A program made the translations under genes and the position numbers. Positions 18,125-27,472 of a stretch of 64,000 nt of DNA are shown piece after piece; the first letter of the stretch is position 1; every line of letters begins with the position of its first letter. Source of the stretch: Variovorax boronicumulans (GTDB lineage: Bacteria; Pseudomonadota; Gammaproteobacteria; Burkholderiales; Burkholderiaceae_C); the NCBI RefSeq assembly GCF_029892485.1, contig NZ_JARXVG010000002.1:496001-560000 (forward strand). The letters run 5' to 3'. Below the pieces are notes generated by a model. That model saw only the letters and a list, made by a program, of their open reading frames with translations, was not told where the DNA came from and did no database searches.

Positions 18125-19069
18125 TCAGGACACCGGAAACCCCGCCTTCAGCGCCTCGCGCATGTGCTCGACGAACAGGGTGACGGGGCGCGGTATGTGC
18201 AGCGAATACGGGCGGATGGCGTAGATCTCTTCGGCAAACGCGCCCGTGGGCCGCCATTCCGGCAGAACCTCCACCAGCTTGCCCGCCTGCAGGCCAGCCT
18301 GCGCGCTGAAGTCCGGCAGCAGCGCAATGCCGAGACCTGCCTGGGCTGCATCGCGAAGTGCCTCGCTGTTGTTCGCCGCCAGTGGCCCGTCGATGGGAAC
18401 GGTCATCCGTTCGGCCAGGCGCGCACGGCCGCCGCGCCGCTCGAACGACCACACGTTCGTTTCCTGGCCGCGCGGATAGTGCAGGCAGTCGTGCTCAGCC
18501 AGCATGTGCGGCGTGAGCGGCGTTCCCTTTCGACGCAGGTACGCGCGACTCGCCACCAACACCGACCTGGTGGCGCACAGCCGCCAGGCCACGTGCGTGT
18601 CGGGCGGTGCCGACGCATGACGGATCGCCAGGTCGAAGCCCTCCATCGCGAGCGAACTCAACCTGTCCGAGAACTCCATCTCGATGCGGATAGACGGATG
18701 GGCCAGCAGAAAGCCGGTCAACAGGGGCAGCAGCTGCTGCCGGCCCAGGGCCACCGGCACGGTGACCCGGATCAGGCCGCGCGGCTCGCCGGCGAGGTCT
18801 CGAGCGTTCAGAAAACTGTGCGCGATCTGCTCGAAGGGCTCGCGGGTCTGGTCCACCAGGCGCTGGCCGGCCTCCGTCAGCCGCATGCTGCGCGTGGTGC
18901 GCCGCACCAGGGTGACGCCGACCGCCCGCTCCAGCTCCGTGATGCGCTGGCTCATCGCAGCCTTGCTGACGCCCAGTCGCGCGGCTGCGGCGGTGTAGCT
19001 GCCCTGCTGGCCGAGCACGATCAGCCAGTGCAGATGGGCCCAGAGCGATTCGGCTTTTTTTGTATCCAT
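18125..19069 (-). CDS. LysR-type transcriptional regulator
   Basis: 314 aa. The HTH includes WLIVLGQQGSYTAAAARLGV and SKAAMSQRITELERAVGVTL; the effector domain starts near residue 95 (GLIRVTVPVALGRQQLLPLL) and has WSFERRGGRAR and LLPDFSAQAGLQAGKLV. I use the ATG at 19069. It is divergent from iolA across a perfect TTGTTC/GAACAA operator and immediately upstream of the tctC pseudogene. It may have controlled that transporter, iolA, or both. The iol locus has its own RpiR regulator, so dependence of iolA on this LysR is uncertain. Confidence 0.88.
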   Translation of the reverse strand: MDTKKAESLWAHLHWLIVLGQQGSYTAAAARLGVSKAAMSQRITELERAVGVTLVRRTTRSMRLTEAGQRLVDQTREPFEQIAHSFLNARDLAGEPRGLIRVTVPVALGRQQLLPLLTGFLLAHPSIRIEMEFSDRLSSLAMEGFDLAIRHASAPPDTHVAWRLCATRSVLVASRAYLRRKGTPLTPHMLAEHDCLHYPRGQETNVWSFERRGGRARLAERMTVPIDGPLAANNSEALRDAAQAGLGIALLPDFSAQAGLQAGKLVEVLPEWRPTGAFAEEIYAIRPYSLHIPRPVTLFVEHMREALKAGFPVS

Positions 19070-19076
19070 GATTTCA

Positions 19077-19096
19077 TTGTTCAGTTTGGCGAACAA
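19077..19096. promoter_or_regulatory. LysR-type operator between the LysR gene and iolA
   Basis: Perfect inverted repeat TTGTTC (19077-19082) and GAACAA (19091-19096) with an 8-bp centre, giving a T-N11-A core as in LysR sites. It lies 8 bp upstream of the LysR ATG and 80 bp before the iolA start, consistent with autoregulation and divergent control. Confidence 0.55.
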
Positions 19097-19175
19097 ACAA
19101 TTCAGCGCTGGAGTATAGGCAGGCGCCCTTCGCGTTCCTAGACTTGCGGTTACTCCCAACTTCCAGGACATCCCC

Positions 19176-20702
19176 GTGACCTCTTCCTCCTCGACGCCCG
19201 CACTGATTGCCCACTACATCGCAGGCCAGCATGCAGCCGACGAATCGAGCCGCACGCAGGAGGTCACCAATCCCGCGACCGGCGCCGTCACGGCCAAGGT
19301 CGCCCTGGGCAGCACCGCCGACGTCGGCGCCGCCGTTGCTGCAGCCAGCGCCGCCTTCCCCGCCTGGGCCGACACCCCGCCGATCCGCCGGGCGCGCGTG
19401 ATGTTCAAGTTCCTGCAGCTGCTCAACGAGCACAAGGACGAACTCGCCCACATCATCACGGCCGAGCACGGCAAGGTCTTCACCGATGCGCAGGGCGAGG
19501 TCTCGCGCGGCATCGACATCGTCGAGTTCGCCTGCGGCATCCCGCAACTGCTCAAGGGCGACTTCACCGACCAGGTGAGCACCGGCATCGACAACTGGAC
19601 GCTGCGCCAGCCCCTGGGCGTGGTCGCCGGCATCACGCCCTTCAACTTCCCGGTGATGGTGCCGATGTGGATGTTCCCGGTGGCCATTGCCGCGGGCAAC
19701 ACCTTCGTGCTCAAGCCCAGCCCGACCGACCCGAGCGCGTCGCTGCGCATCGCCGAGCTGTTCAAGGAAGCGGGCCTTCCCGACGGCGTGTTCAACGTGG
19801 TGCAGGGCGACAAGGTCGCGGTCGATGCGCTCATCGAGCACCCCGACGTCAAGGCGATCAGCTTCGTCGGCTCCACGCCCATCGCCAACTACATCTACGA
19901 AACCGGCGCCCGCCACGGCAAGCGCGTGCAGGCGCTGGGCGGCGCGAAGAACCACATGGTGGTCATGCCCGACGCCGACATCGACCAGACCGTCGATGCG
20001 CTGATCGGTGCGGGCTACGGCTCGGCCGGCGAGCGCTGCATGGCGATCAGCGTGGCGGTGCTGGTGGGCGACGTGGCCGACAAGGTGATTCCCAAGCTCA
20101 TCGAGCGCACCAAGACGCTCAAGGTGCTCAACGGCACCAACCTCGCGGCCGAGATGGGCCCCATCGTCACCCGTGCGGCGCACGAGCGCATCACCGGCTA
20201 CATCGCACAGGGCGAGAAGGAAGGCGCGAAGCTCCTGGTCGATGGCCGCGTGTTCGACGGCAACAAGGCCGGCGACGGTTGCGGCGACGGCTTCTGGATG
20301 GGCGGCACGCTGTTCGACCACGTCACGCCCGAGATGCGCATCTACAAGGAAGAGATCTTCGGCCCGGTGCTCAGCTGCGTGCGCGTCGAGAACTTCAAGG
20401 ACGCGGTGGACCTCATCAACGCCCACGAGTTCGGCAACGGCGTGAGCTGCTTCACCCGCGACGGCAACGTGGCGCGCGAATTCAGCCGCCGCATCCAGGT
20501 GGGCATGGTCGGCATCAACGTGCCGATCCCGGTGCCAATGGCATGGCATGGTTTCGGCGGCTGGAAGAAGAGCCTGTTCGGCGACATGCACGCCTACGGC
20601 GAGGAAGGCGTGCGCTTCTACACCAAGCAGAAGTCGATCATGCAGCGCTGGCCCGAGAGCATCGGCAAGGGTGCCGAGTTCGTGATGCCTACCGCCAAGT
20701 AA
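19176..20702 (+). CDS. iolA: Malonate/methylmalonate-semialdehyde dehydrogenase of the inositol pathway
   Basis: 508 aa CoA-acylating aldehyde dehydrogenase, starting at GTG with an AGGA site 8 bp upstream. It has [37 protein letters not shown] with the catalytic Cys, and the subgroup C-terminal [20 protein letters not shown]. It converts malonate semialdehyde, the last product of myo-inositol cleavage, to acetyl-CoA. It resembles the valine MmsA at 10024 throughout but is clearly diverged, and its position at the edge of the iol locus supports the iolA name. It is convergent with iolR. Confidence 0.92.
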   Translation: MTSSSSTPALIAHYIAGQHAADESSRTQEVTNPATGAVTAKVALGSTADVGAAVAAASAAFPAWADTPPIRRARVMFKFLQLLNEHKDELAHIITAEHGKVFTDAQGEVSRGIDIVEFACGIPQLLKGDFTDQVSTGIDNWTLRQPLGVVAGITPFNFPVMVPMWMFPVAIAAGNTFVLKPSPTDPSASLRIAELFKEAGLPDGVFNVVQGDKVAVDALIEHPDVKAISFVGSTPIANYIYETGARHGKRVQALGGAKNHMVVMPDADIDQTVDALIGAGYGSAGERCMAISVAVLVGDVADKVIPKLIERTKTLKVLNGTNLAAEMGPIVTRAAHERITGYIAQGEKEGAKLLVDGRVFDGNKAGDGCGDGFWMGGTLFDHVTPEMRIYKEEIFGPVLSCVRVENFKDAVDLINAHEFGNGVSCFTRDGNVAREFSRRIQVGMVGINVPIPVPMAWHGFGGWKKSLFGDMHAYGEEGVRFYTKQKSIMQRWPESIGKGAEFVMPTAK

Positions 20703-20708
20703 GCCGAG

Positions 20709-20742
20709 CGAGCGCCTTCAGTGCCCGGCGCCCAGGCGCTCG
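20709..20742. terminator. Possible bidirectional hairpin at the iolA/iolR convergence
   Basis: Perfect 9-bp inverted repeat CGAGCGCCT (20709-20717) and AGGCGCTCG (20734-20742) around a GC-rich loop begins 6 bp after the iolA stop and extends into the 3' end of iolR. No U-run follows on either strand, so termination is only a guess. Confidence 0.35.
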
Positions 20743-21593
20743 GGATCCGGCGCCCGGTTCAGCTCCAGCCGGTAGGCCAGGGCAATGAAAAGGCTTTGCG
20801 CCAGGCCGATCGTGCCGGTGAGCGAGCGAAACCCGAAGGTGGCGCTCTCCTGCACGAACAGCGCGGCCTGGGCCAGCTCCGCCAGCGGGCTCAGGCGGCT
20901 GTCGGTGATCGCGATGATCCGGGCCCCACGCTCGCGAGCATTGCGCAGGACCTCCAGCGTCTCCGGCGCATACGGCGGGAAAGAAACAGCCAGCAGCACG
21001 TCGCCCTCGCGCAGCGAGCGCAGCTGGCCCGCCTGCATGCCGCCGATACCGTCCAGTAGAAAGATGCGCTTGTCGGTGTGCTGCAGCGCGTAGTCCAGAT
21101 AGGCGGCCACCGGAAATGAACGGCGCATGCCCAGCAGCCAGATCGACTCCGCCCCGGCCAGCAATTCGACCGCCTCTTCCAAGTCGCTTTGCGCCAGCGT
21201 GTCGATGAGGCTCTGGATGCCGCCGATGCTGCCCTTGAGGAATTCCTGCGCGATGTCGACGCTGATCAACGGCGCGCCCGTCTGGATCACGTCGCGGATG
21301 CGCGCCTGGTAGTTGCGGTCCGGGGCCAGTTGCTGGGCGATGGCTTCGCGGAACAGCTTCTGCATTTCGGTGAAGCCCGAAAAGCCGAAATGCTTGGCAA
21401 AGCGCACGACGGCCGAAGGCTGCACGCCGCAGGCGGCCGCCACGTCCTGGATGCCCTCGAGGCCCAGGCGCCCATGGTGCGCCTCGATGTAATTGCCGAT
21501 CAGCTTGAGCTGCTTGCTCAGGCCCTTGTATTCGCTCTCCAGGGCTTTGAGCAACTGCTCGACAGAGGTCACGGAAGAGGCTGCGGTGGTCAT
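20718..21593 (-). CDS. iolR: RpiR-family regulator of inositol catabolism
   Basis: 291 aa. An N-terminal RpiR HTH (about residues 15-95) has AACGVQPSAVVRFAKHFGFS, and a SIS sugar-isomerase-like domain (about 130-270) has IWLLGMRRSFPVAAYLDYAL and IIAITDSRLSPLAELA. In Proteobacteria, RpiR-type IolR proteins repress iol genes and are relieved by a phosphorylated pathway intermediate. It is third in the minus-strand set iolG, second dehydrogenase, iolR, which is divergent from the transporter and catabolic operon. Confidence 0.9.
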   Translation of the reverse strand: MTTAASSVTSVEQLLKALESEYKGLSKQLKLIGNYIEAHHGRLGLEGIQDVAAACGVQPSAVVRFAKHFGFSGFTEMQKLFREAIAQQLAPDRNYQARIRDVIQTGAPLISVDIAQEFLKGSIGGIQSLIDTLAQSDLEEAVELLAGAESIWLLGMRRSFPVAAYLDYALQHTDKRIFLLDGIGGMQAGQLRSLREGDVLLAVSFPPYAPETLEVLRNARERGARIIAITDSRLSPLAELAQAALFVQESATFGFRSLTGTIGLAQSLFIALAYRLELNRAPDPERLGAGH

Positions 21594-21648
21594 GGGGAGT
21601 CAGGATACCAAGACCCATCCGCCGAGCCCCCGCCCCTGCCCGCCCTCC

Positions 21649-22686
21649 TCAAAGCATCTCGACCTGGCCGCTGCGCAGCGACCGGGTGATCGCCAGGCCG
21701 ATGCGCGTGGCCTCGGTGGCGTCGGAGAGCGTCAGGTCCAGCGCCGCTTCGCCGCGGCATGCGGCGACGAAGGCGTTCATCTCGTGCACGAAGGCATCGC
21801 CGAAACGCTCGAAGAAGTCGGCCGTCGATGCATGCCGCACGCCGTGGCTGTCGCTGGTGACGATGCGGTCGCGCTCGGCGCCGTGGCCGATCAGCAGCTT
21901 GCCGCCGGTGCCGATGACCTCGGTCTGCGTTTCGTGGCCGTGCGCGAAGGTGCGCGAGGCATAGAACACCGCACGCCCGCCGCCCTCGAAATCCACCATC
22001 GCCAGGCCGTTGTCCACGTCCGCATGCTCGGCGAGGCCGGGGTGCATGGCGATGGTGCCGGTGGCGAAGGCGCGCACGGCGCGCGGGTTGCCGAGCATCC
22101 AGCGCGCCAAGTCGATGTCGTGCACGCTGCAGTCCATGAAGATGCCGCCGGACTGCGCTGCGTAGCGCACGAAGAAGCCCGAAGGATCGTTCATGTCGCA
22201 GGTCTGCGAGCGCACGAGAAAGGGCCGGCCGATCGCGCCCTGGCGCATGTCGTCGTGCGCGCGGCGGTAGCTGGCATCGAAGCGGCGCACGAAGCCGACC
22301 ATCGCCACGCGGTCCGGATGCCGCGCGGCCACGGCTTCCACGCGCTCGCAGTCGGCCACGTCCAGCGCCAGCGGCTTCTCGACGAAGACATGCTTGCCCG
22401 CCTCCAGCGCCGCAATGGTCTGCTGCGCATGCAGGGCGGTGGGCGTGACCAGCACGATCGCGTCGACGTCCGGCGCGTGGATCATGCGGTCGAAGTCGCT
22501 CGTGGTCTGCTCGATGCCCAACTCGTTGCGGGCGTCGTCGAGTTCGGAAGGCACAGGGCTGCAGGCCCAGACGAGGCGTGCATTGCGGATGCGGAAAGCC
22601 AGGTTTTCGGCATGCCGCCGACCGAGCCGGCCGAGGCCTGCGATGCCGATGCGAAGCGGCGGTGTGCGGGGAGTGATGCTGCTCAT
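21649..22686 (-). CDS. Gfo/Idh/MocA inositol dehydrogenase (second; possibly scyllo-inositol)
   Basis: 345 aa NAD(P)-dependent oxidoreductase. The N-terminal Rossmann motif is GIAGLGRLGRRHAENLA, the conserved EKP of the family is in HVFVEKPLALD near residue 100, and SGGIFMDCSVHDIDLARWML supplies the catalytic Asp/His region. It lies 13 bp downstream of iolG and is clearly diverged from it. Such duplicates often handle scyllo-inositol (IolX/IolW-like) or another epimer, but substrate and cofactor are inferred only. Confidence 0.85.
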   Translation of the reverse strand: MSSITPRTPPLRIGIAGLGRLGRRHAENLAFRIRNARLVWACSPVPSELDDARNELGIEQTTSDFDRMIHAPDVDAIVLVTPTALHAQQTIAALEAGKHVFVEKPLALDVADCERVEAVAARHPDRVAMVGFVRRFDASYRRAHDDMRQGAIGRPFLVRSQTCDMNDPSGFFVRYAAQSGGIFMDCSVHDIDLARWMLGNPRAVRAFATGTIAMHPGLAEHADVDNGLAMVDFEGGGRAVFYASRTFAHGHETQTEVIGTGGKLLIGHGAERDRIVTSDSHGVRHASTADFFERFGDAFVHEMNAFVAACRGEAALDLTLSDATEATRIGLAITRSLRSGQVEML

Positions 22687-22699
22687 CGAAATGCCCCGG

Positions 22700-23704
22700 T
22701 CATGCGCTGAAAGTCACGGGCTCGCCGCGCTCGAAGGACAGCGCGGCCGCATCGGCCAGCTTCTGCGCGGCCACGCCGTCGTGCACCGAGGTGCGGAACG
22801 CACCACCGCTTTGCAGCTGCTCGAAGAAGTGGGTCACCTCGAGCCGGTACGCGGCGCGGTAGCGCTCCAGGAAGAAGGCTTCGGGGTTGTCGGTGGCCAC
22901 GCCGGCGGCATCCATGCGCACCACCTCGGTCGGCCGGTGATTGCCCGCCGCCAGCAGGCCCTTGGAACCCAGCACCTCGAAGCGCTGGTCGTAGCCGTAC
23001 GCGGCGCGCCGCGAGGTGTTGATCTGGCACAGCCGGCCCGAGCGCGTGCGGATGCTCACGATGGCGGTGTCGATGTCCCCTGCCTGGGCGATGGCCGGGT
23101 CGGTGAGGCATGCGCCGGTGGCGCTCAGCCATACGGCCTCGTCGCGACCGTCGTCGCAGAGGATCCAGCGGAACACGTCGAAGTCGTGGATCAGCATGTC
23201 GCGAAAGATCCCGCCGGACTGCTGCAGGTATTCGACGGGCGGCGCCCCGGGGTCGCGGCTGGTGACGATCAACACCTCGGGCACGCCGATCTCGCCGCCG
23301 TCCAGGCGCGACTTGAGCGCGTTGAAGGTGGGATCGAAACGGCGCTGGAACCCGATCATGCAAGCCACGCCGGCCTGCCGCACCGCCGCTGCGCAGGTCT
23401 CGGCGCGCGAAACCGACAGGTCCACCGGCTTCTCGCAAAAGATGTGCTTGCCGGCCTGCGCCGCGCGAACGATCAGGTCGCTGTGCGTGGTGGTGGGCGA
23501 AGCGATGACGACGGCATCGACAGCCGGATCGGCGAGCGCCTCCTCGACGGAGGCCACATGCGCGCCCAGCGCATGTGCGAGCGACGCCGCACTCTGCGAT
23601 GCCGGATCGCTGATGTAGCGCAGCTGCACGCCAGGCAGCGCGGCAAGGTTGGAAGCGTGGATCTGGCCGATGCGGCCGGCGCCGAAAACGGCAACTTGTT
23701 TCAT
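22700..23704 (-). CDS. iolG: myo-Inositol 2-dehydrogenase
   Basis: 334 aa Gfo/Idh/MocA family. Motifs are VAVFGAGRIGQIHASNLAAL, HIFCEKPVDLSVSRAE with the EKP signature near residue 95, then CMIGFQRRFDPTFNALK and SGGIFRDMLIHDFDVFRWIL, the IolG-type catalytic block. It oxidises myo-inositol to 2-keto-myo-inositol, the substrate of IolE. I start at the ATG at 23704; a GTG two codons earlier is also possible. It is first of the minus-strand regulatory/dehydrogenase operon, facing the ABC transporter operon. Confidence 0.88.
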   Translation of the reverse strand: MKQVAVFGAGRIGQIHASNLAALPGVQLRYISDPASQSAASLAHALGAHVASVEEALADPAVDAVVIASPTTTHSDLIVRAAQAGKHIFCEKPVDLSVSRAETCAAAVRQAGVACMIGFQRRFDPTFNALKSRLDGGEIGVPEVLIVTSRDPGAPPVEYLQQSGGIFRDMLIHDFDVFRWILCDDGRDEAVWLSATGACLTDPAIAQAGDIDTAIVSIRTRSGRLCQINTSRRAAYGYDQRFEVLGSKGLLAAGNHRPTEVVRMDAAGVATDNPEAFFLERYRAAYRLEVTHFFEQLQSGGAFRTSVHDGVAAQKLADAAALSFERGEPVTFSA

Positions 23705-23862
23705 GGTCACGGAGATAGAGAGAACGAGTGATGCGGAACCTCATTGTCGGAAAGCCCTGCCCGAAATAGAACAGGGTTTCTACTCAGAAAATTAATAGAA
23801 AAACATTTGCAATTTGAGTTTTGCTTTTCTAAGATCGCCTCCGACAAACAAGGAGACGTCGC
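23705..23862. promoter_or_regulatory. AT-rich divergent promoter region of the inositol locus
   Basis: 158 bp without a gene. Bases 23776-23831 are far more AT-rich than the window and hold the inverted pair TAGAAAA (23796-23802) and TTTTCTA (23825-23831), with several GAAAA/TTTTC words around. It must contain promoters for both iolG and the ABC operon, and is the best place for IolR binding. A strong AAGGAGAC ribosome-binding site precedes the binding-protein ATG. Confidence 0.5.
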
Positions 23863-24837
23863 ATGACCCGAACACCCCGAACCCATCTTCGCAAGGCCAT
23901 CCACGCCGCGGCCCTGCTGGCTGCCGCATCGCTCGCATTGCCCTCCTCGCCCGCGCTGGCGGACAACGAACGCGTTGCCGCGCTCTTCCACAACATGGCC
24001 GAACCGTTTTTCGTGTTCATGAACCGCGAATTGCAGGACGAGGCCAAGAAGCTCAAGGTCAAGCTCAGCGTGGTCGATGGCCAGGCGAGTTCGCCCAAGC
24101 AGACCTCCGATGTTTCCGTGGCCATCACGCAAGGCGTGGCCGGCATCATCATCGCGCCCACCGACGCCAAGGCGATGACGCCCGCACTCAATGAAGTGCT
24201 CGGCGACAAGATCCCGGTCGTGACGGTGGACCGCCGTGTCGATGGCGCGAAGAGCCCCATCCCCCACGTGGGCGCCGACAACGTTGCGGGCGGCCGCATG
24301 ATGGCCGAGTGGGTCGTCAAGAACTTTCCCGACGGCGCCAGCATCGTCTTCCTGACCGGCCAGCCCGGCAGCAGCTCGGGCATCGACCGCACCAAGGGCG
24401 TGCACGACGCCTTCGCCAAGGCGGGCCCCAAGTACAGGATCGTGGCCGAGCAGACCGCCAACTGGGCGCGCGACCAAGGTCTCACGGTGACGCAGAACAT
24501 CCTCACCTCGCTCACCGGCAAGCCGCCGCAGGTGATCCTGTCCGCCAACGACGACATGGCGCTCGGCGCCGTGGAAGCGATCCAGTCCGCGGGCCTTGCC
24601 AGGCAGGGCATCAAGGTCCTGGGCTACGACGCATCGCCCGATGCGCTCAGGAAGGTGCGCGACGGCGAAATGGCGCTCACCGTCGAGCAAAGCCCCGGCA
24701 AGCAGATCCGCACGGCGCTGCAGCTCCTGGTGGCCAACATTCGCAACAAGACCGAGATCAAGTCGGTCGGCATCGAGCCGATCCTGATCACCAAGGCCAA
24801 CCTCTCCGAAGCTGCGCGGTCCGGCGAGCTCAAGTGA
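23863..24837 (+). CDS. Inositol-type ABC transporter periplasmic binding protein
   Basis: 324 aa. The signal peptide is KAIHAAALLAAASLALPSSP with cleavage after ALA near residue 33. A type 1 sugar-binding domain follows (AALFHNMAEPFFVFMNRELQ, GVAGIIIAPTDAKAMTPAL, VVTVDRRVDGA, LSANDDMALGAVEAIQSAG). These are features of the ribose/inositol-binding family. It starts the plus-strand transporter operon inside the iol locus, so myo-inositol is the likely ligand. Its stop overlaps the ATPase ATG by one base. Confidence 0.92.
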   Translation: MTRTPRTHLRKAIHAAALLAAASLALPSSPALADNERVAALFHNMAEPFFVFMNRELQDEAKKLKVKLSVVDGQASSPKQTSDVSVAITQGVAGIIIAPTDAKAMTPALNEVLGDKIPVVTVDRRVDGAKSPIPHVGADNVAGGRMMAEWVVKNFPDGASIVFLTGQPGSSSGIDRTKGVHDAFAKAGPKYRIVAEQTANWARDQGLTVTQNILTSLTGKPPQVILSANDDMALGAVEAIQSAGLARQGIKVLGYDASPDALRKVRDGEMALTVEQSPGKQIRTALQLLVANIRNKTEIKSVGIEPILITKANLSEAARSGELK

Positions 24838-26384
24838 TGAGCGCGCATCTGCTCAAGGTCAGGGGCATCCGCAAATCCTTTCCGGGCGTGAAGGCGCTGG
24901 ATGGCGTGCAGCTCGACGTGGTTGCCGGGGAGGTGCATGCGCTGCTCGGCGAGAACGGCGCGGGCAAGTCGACCCTGCTGAAGATCCTCGCAGGCGCGCA
25001 GCCGGCCGACGAAGGCAGCATCGAATTCGAGGGCCGGGCGCTCTCGCCCGCCGACACGCCGATGCTGCGCCAGCGCACAGGCATCGTCACCATCTACCAG
25101 GAGTTCAACCTGCTGCCGGCGCTGTCGGTGGCCGAGAACATGTACATCGGCCGCGAGCCGCTGCGCAACGGGCTGATCCACTGGTCGCGGCTGCATGACG
25201 ACGCCGAAAAGGTCATCCGCGACCTGGGCATCGACCTCGATCCGCGCGACGAGGTGCGCTCGCTGAGCGTCGCCAAGCAGCAGATGGTCGAGATCGCCAA
25301 GGCCATGACCGTCAAGGCGCGGCTGATCGTCATGGACGAGCCCACGGCCGCACTGAGCGGTCGCGAGGTCGAGCAGTTGCTGGACATCATCCGCGACCTG
25401 AAATCGCGGGGCTTGGGCATCATCTACGTCTCGCACAAGCTCAACGAGGTCAAGGCCATCTGCGACCGCTTCACGGTGTTCCGCGATGGCCGCTACGTGA
25501 CGACCGGCGAAGTGGCTGACGCCACCGTGAACGACCTGGTGCGCCACATGGTCGGCCGCGAGGTCGTGGGCGCGAAGCGCGAATCGTCCGGCGTGCTCGG
25601 CGAGGTGGTGCTGAAGGTCGAGGGCGTGAGCCGGCTGAAGGCCGTCTCGGGCACCAGCGCGACCACGCTCTCCGACATGTCGGTGCATGTGCGCGCAGGC
25701 GAGATCGTCGGCTTCGCCGGGCTGGTCGGCGCGGGCCGTACCGAGATGGCGCGCGTGATCTTCGGCGCCGACCCCTGCGACAGCGGCACGGTGCGCGTGC
25801 TGAACCAGCAGGTGGTGCTGCGCTCGCCCCGGGACGGCATCGACGCCGGCATCGTGCTCTTGCCCGAAGACCGCAAGCAGCAAGGCTGCTTTCTCTCGCA
25901 CTCGATCCGCCACAACATGACGCTGCCCAGCCTCGGCCGGCTGAGCAAGATGCGCTGGTTCGTCGACGAGGCGGCCGAGACCCGGATGATCGAGGAGTAC
26001 CGCCGCAAGCTCTCGATCAAGATGTCCAGCGACAAGGTGACCATCGGCACCCTGTCCGGCGGCAACCAGCAGAAGGTGCTGCTGGCACGCTGCATGGCGC
26101 TGAATCCCAAGGTGCTGATCGTGGACGAACCCACGCGCGGCATCGACGTCGGCGCCAAGGCCGAGGTTCACCAGGTGCTGTTCGACATGGCCGCGCAAGG
26201 CGTGGCGGTGATCGTCATCTCGTCCGAGCTTCCCGAGGTCATGGCGGTGAGCGACCGCATCGTGACCTTCATGAACGGCGCCATCACCGGCTCCACGCCG
26301 GGCAGCGAAGCCACCGAGGAACAACTGATGAACCTCATGGCCCTGGGCGCCCGGCCCGAGGCCGCGCTGGCCATGGCGGCCTGA
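24837..26384 (+). CDS. Inositol-type ABC transporter ATPase (two-domain sugar type)
   Basis: 515 aa with two ABC domains. Domain 1 has Walker A GENGAGKST near residue 40 and Walker B RLIVMDEPTAALSGREV. Domain 2 from about residue 265 has the degenerate P-loop GLVGAGRTEMARVIFG, signature TLSGGNQQKVLLARCMAL and Walker B LIVDEPTRGIDVGAKAE. This is the RbsA/MglA/IatA architecture for pentose and inositol importers. The start at 24837 overlaps the preceding stop (TGATG). A much longer upstream frame is an overlap artefact. Confidence 0.94.
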   Translation: MSAHLLKVRGIRKSFPGVKALDGVQLDVVAGEVHALLGENGAGKSTLLKILAGAQPADEGSIEFEGRALSPADTPMLRQRTGIVTIYQEFNLLPALSVAENMYIGREPLRNGLIHWSRLHDDAEKVIRDLGIDLDPRDEVRSLSVAKQQMVEIAKAMTVKARLIVMDEPTAALSGREVEQLLDIIRDLKSRGLGIIYVSHKLNEVKAICDRFTVFRDGRYVTTGEVADATVNDLVRHMVGREVVGAKRESSGVLGEVVLKVEGVSRLKAVSGTSATTLSDMSVHVRAGEIVGFAGLVGAGRTEMARVIFGADPCDSGTVRVLNQQVVLRSPRDGIDAGIVLLPEDRKQQGCFLSHSIRHNMTLPSLGRLSKMRWFVDEAAETRMIEEYRRKLSIKMSSDKVTIGTLSGGNQQKVLLARCMALNPKVLIVDEPTRGIDVGAKAEVHQVLFDMAAQGVAVIVISSELPEVMAVSDRIVTFMNGAITGSTPGSEATEEQLMNLMALGARPEAALAMAA

Positions 26385-26418
26385 GCGCGCAGCGACAACC
26401 GATCAAGGAGAGAAAAAC

Positions 26419-27441
26419 ATGACTTCCACCGCCGCCACGGCTCCCCCACCCAAGGAACACAACGCGCACAAGGAGCGCAAGCACGACCTCATCGGCTTCC
26501 TCGAGAAATACGGCGTGCTGCTTTTCCTGGTGCTGCTGATCGTTCTGTTCGCGTCGCAGAACCCGCGCTTCATCTCGATGCGCAACATCTCCAACATCCT
26601 CACCGAGGTGTCGATCTACGGAATCATCGCGGTCGGCATGACCTGCGTGATCCTCACCGGCGGCGTCGACCTGGCCGTCGGTTCGCTGCTCGCGTTTTCC
26701 GCGATGTGCGCGGCCTCGGTGGTGGTGATGCTGGGCGACACCTTCCCGGTGAGCTGGCTCGCGGCGCTGCTCATCGCCTGCGCGGTCGGTACGGCCGCAG
26801 GCTACCTGCACGGCAAGACCATCACCAGGCTCAACGTGCCGCCCTTCATCGTCACGCTGGGCGGCATGACGATCTGGCGCGGCGCCACGCTGATCCTGAA
26901 CGACGGCGGCCCGATCAGCGGCTTCGACGAAGGCTTTCGCTGGTGGGGGCGCGGCGACGTGCTGGGCATTCCGGTGCCGGTGATCGTCTTCGCGCTGGTC
27001 TCTGCGGCCGGCTACATCACGCTGCGCTATTCGCGCTACGGGCGCTCCATCTATGCCGTGGGCGGCAACCCCGAAGCGGCACGGCTCTCGGGGCTGGATG
27101 TGAAACGCATCGTCGTCAGCGTGTACGTGGTGGTGGGCCTGCTGGCCGGCCTCAGCGGCTTCCTGCTGGCGGCGCGGCTGGGCTCCGCCGAGGCGGTGGC
27201 CGGCATCTCCTACGAGCTGCGGGTGATCGCGGCCGTGGTCATCGGCGGCACCAGCCTCTTCGGCGGGCTGGGCGGCGTGGGCGGCACGATCATCGGATCG
27301 ATCCTGCTGGGCGTGCTGCTCAACGGGCTGGTGATGCTGAACGTCTCGGCCTATTACCAGCAGGTGGTGATCGGCGTGATCATCGTCATCGCGGTCGCCT
27401 TCGACACCTACGCCAAGTCTCGCCGTAGCGGCAAGCACTGA
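26419..27441 (+). CDS. Inositol-type ABC transporter permease
   Basis: 340 aa, about ten hydrophobic segments, ribose/inositol permease family (BPD_transp_2). Motifs are IIAVGMTCVILTGGVDLAVG in helix 3, VPPFIVTLGGMTIWRG, YAVGGNPEAARLSGLDV and AAVVIGGTSLFGGLGGVGGT. The N-terminal 30 residues are hydrophilic and cytoplasmic. An AAGGAGAG site precedes the ATG. It forms the channel for the ATPase encoded 34 bp upstream. Confidence 0.94.
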   Translation: MTSTAATAPPPKEHNAHKERKHDLIGFLEKYGVLLFLVLLIVLFASQNPRFISMRNISNILTEVSIYGIIAVGMTCVILTGGVDLAVGSLLAFSAMCAASVVVMLGDTFPVSWLAALLIACAVGTAAGYLHGKTITRLNVPPFIVTLGGMTIWRGATLILNDGGPISGFDEGFRWWGRGDVLGIPVPVIVFALVSAAGYITLRYSRYGRSIYAVGGNPEAARLSGLDVKRIVVSVYVVVGLLAGLSGFLLAARLGSAEAVAGISYELRVIAAVVIGGTSLFGGLGGVGGTIIGSILLGVLLNGLVMLNVSAYYQQVVIGVIIVIAVAFDTYAKSRRSGKH

Positions 27442-27472
27442 ACGGCACAAGACAGACAACCACAGAAAAAAG

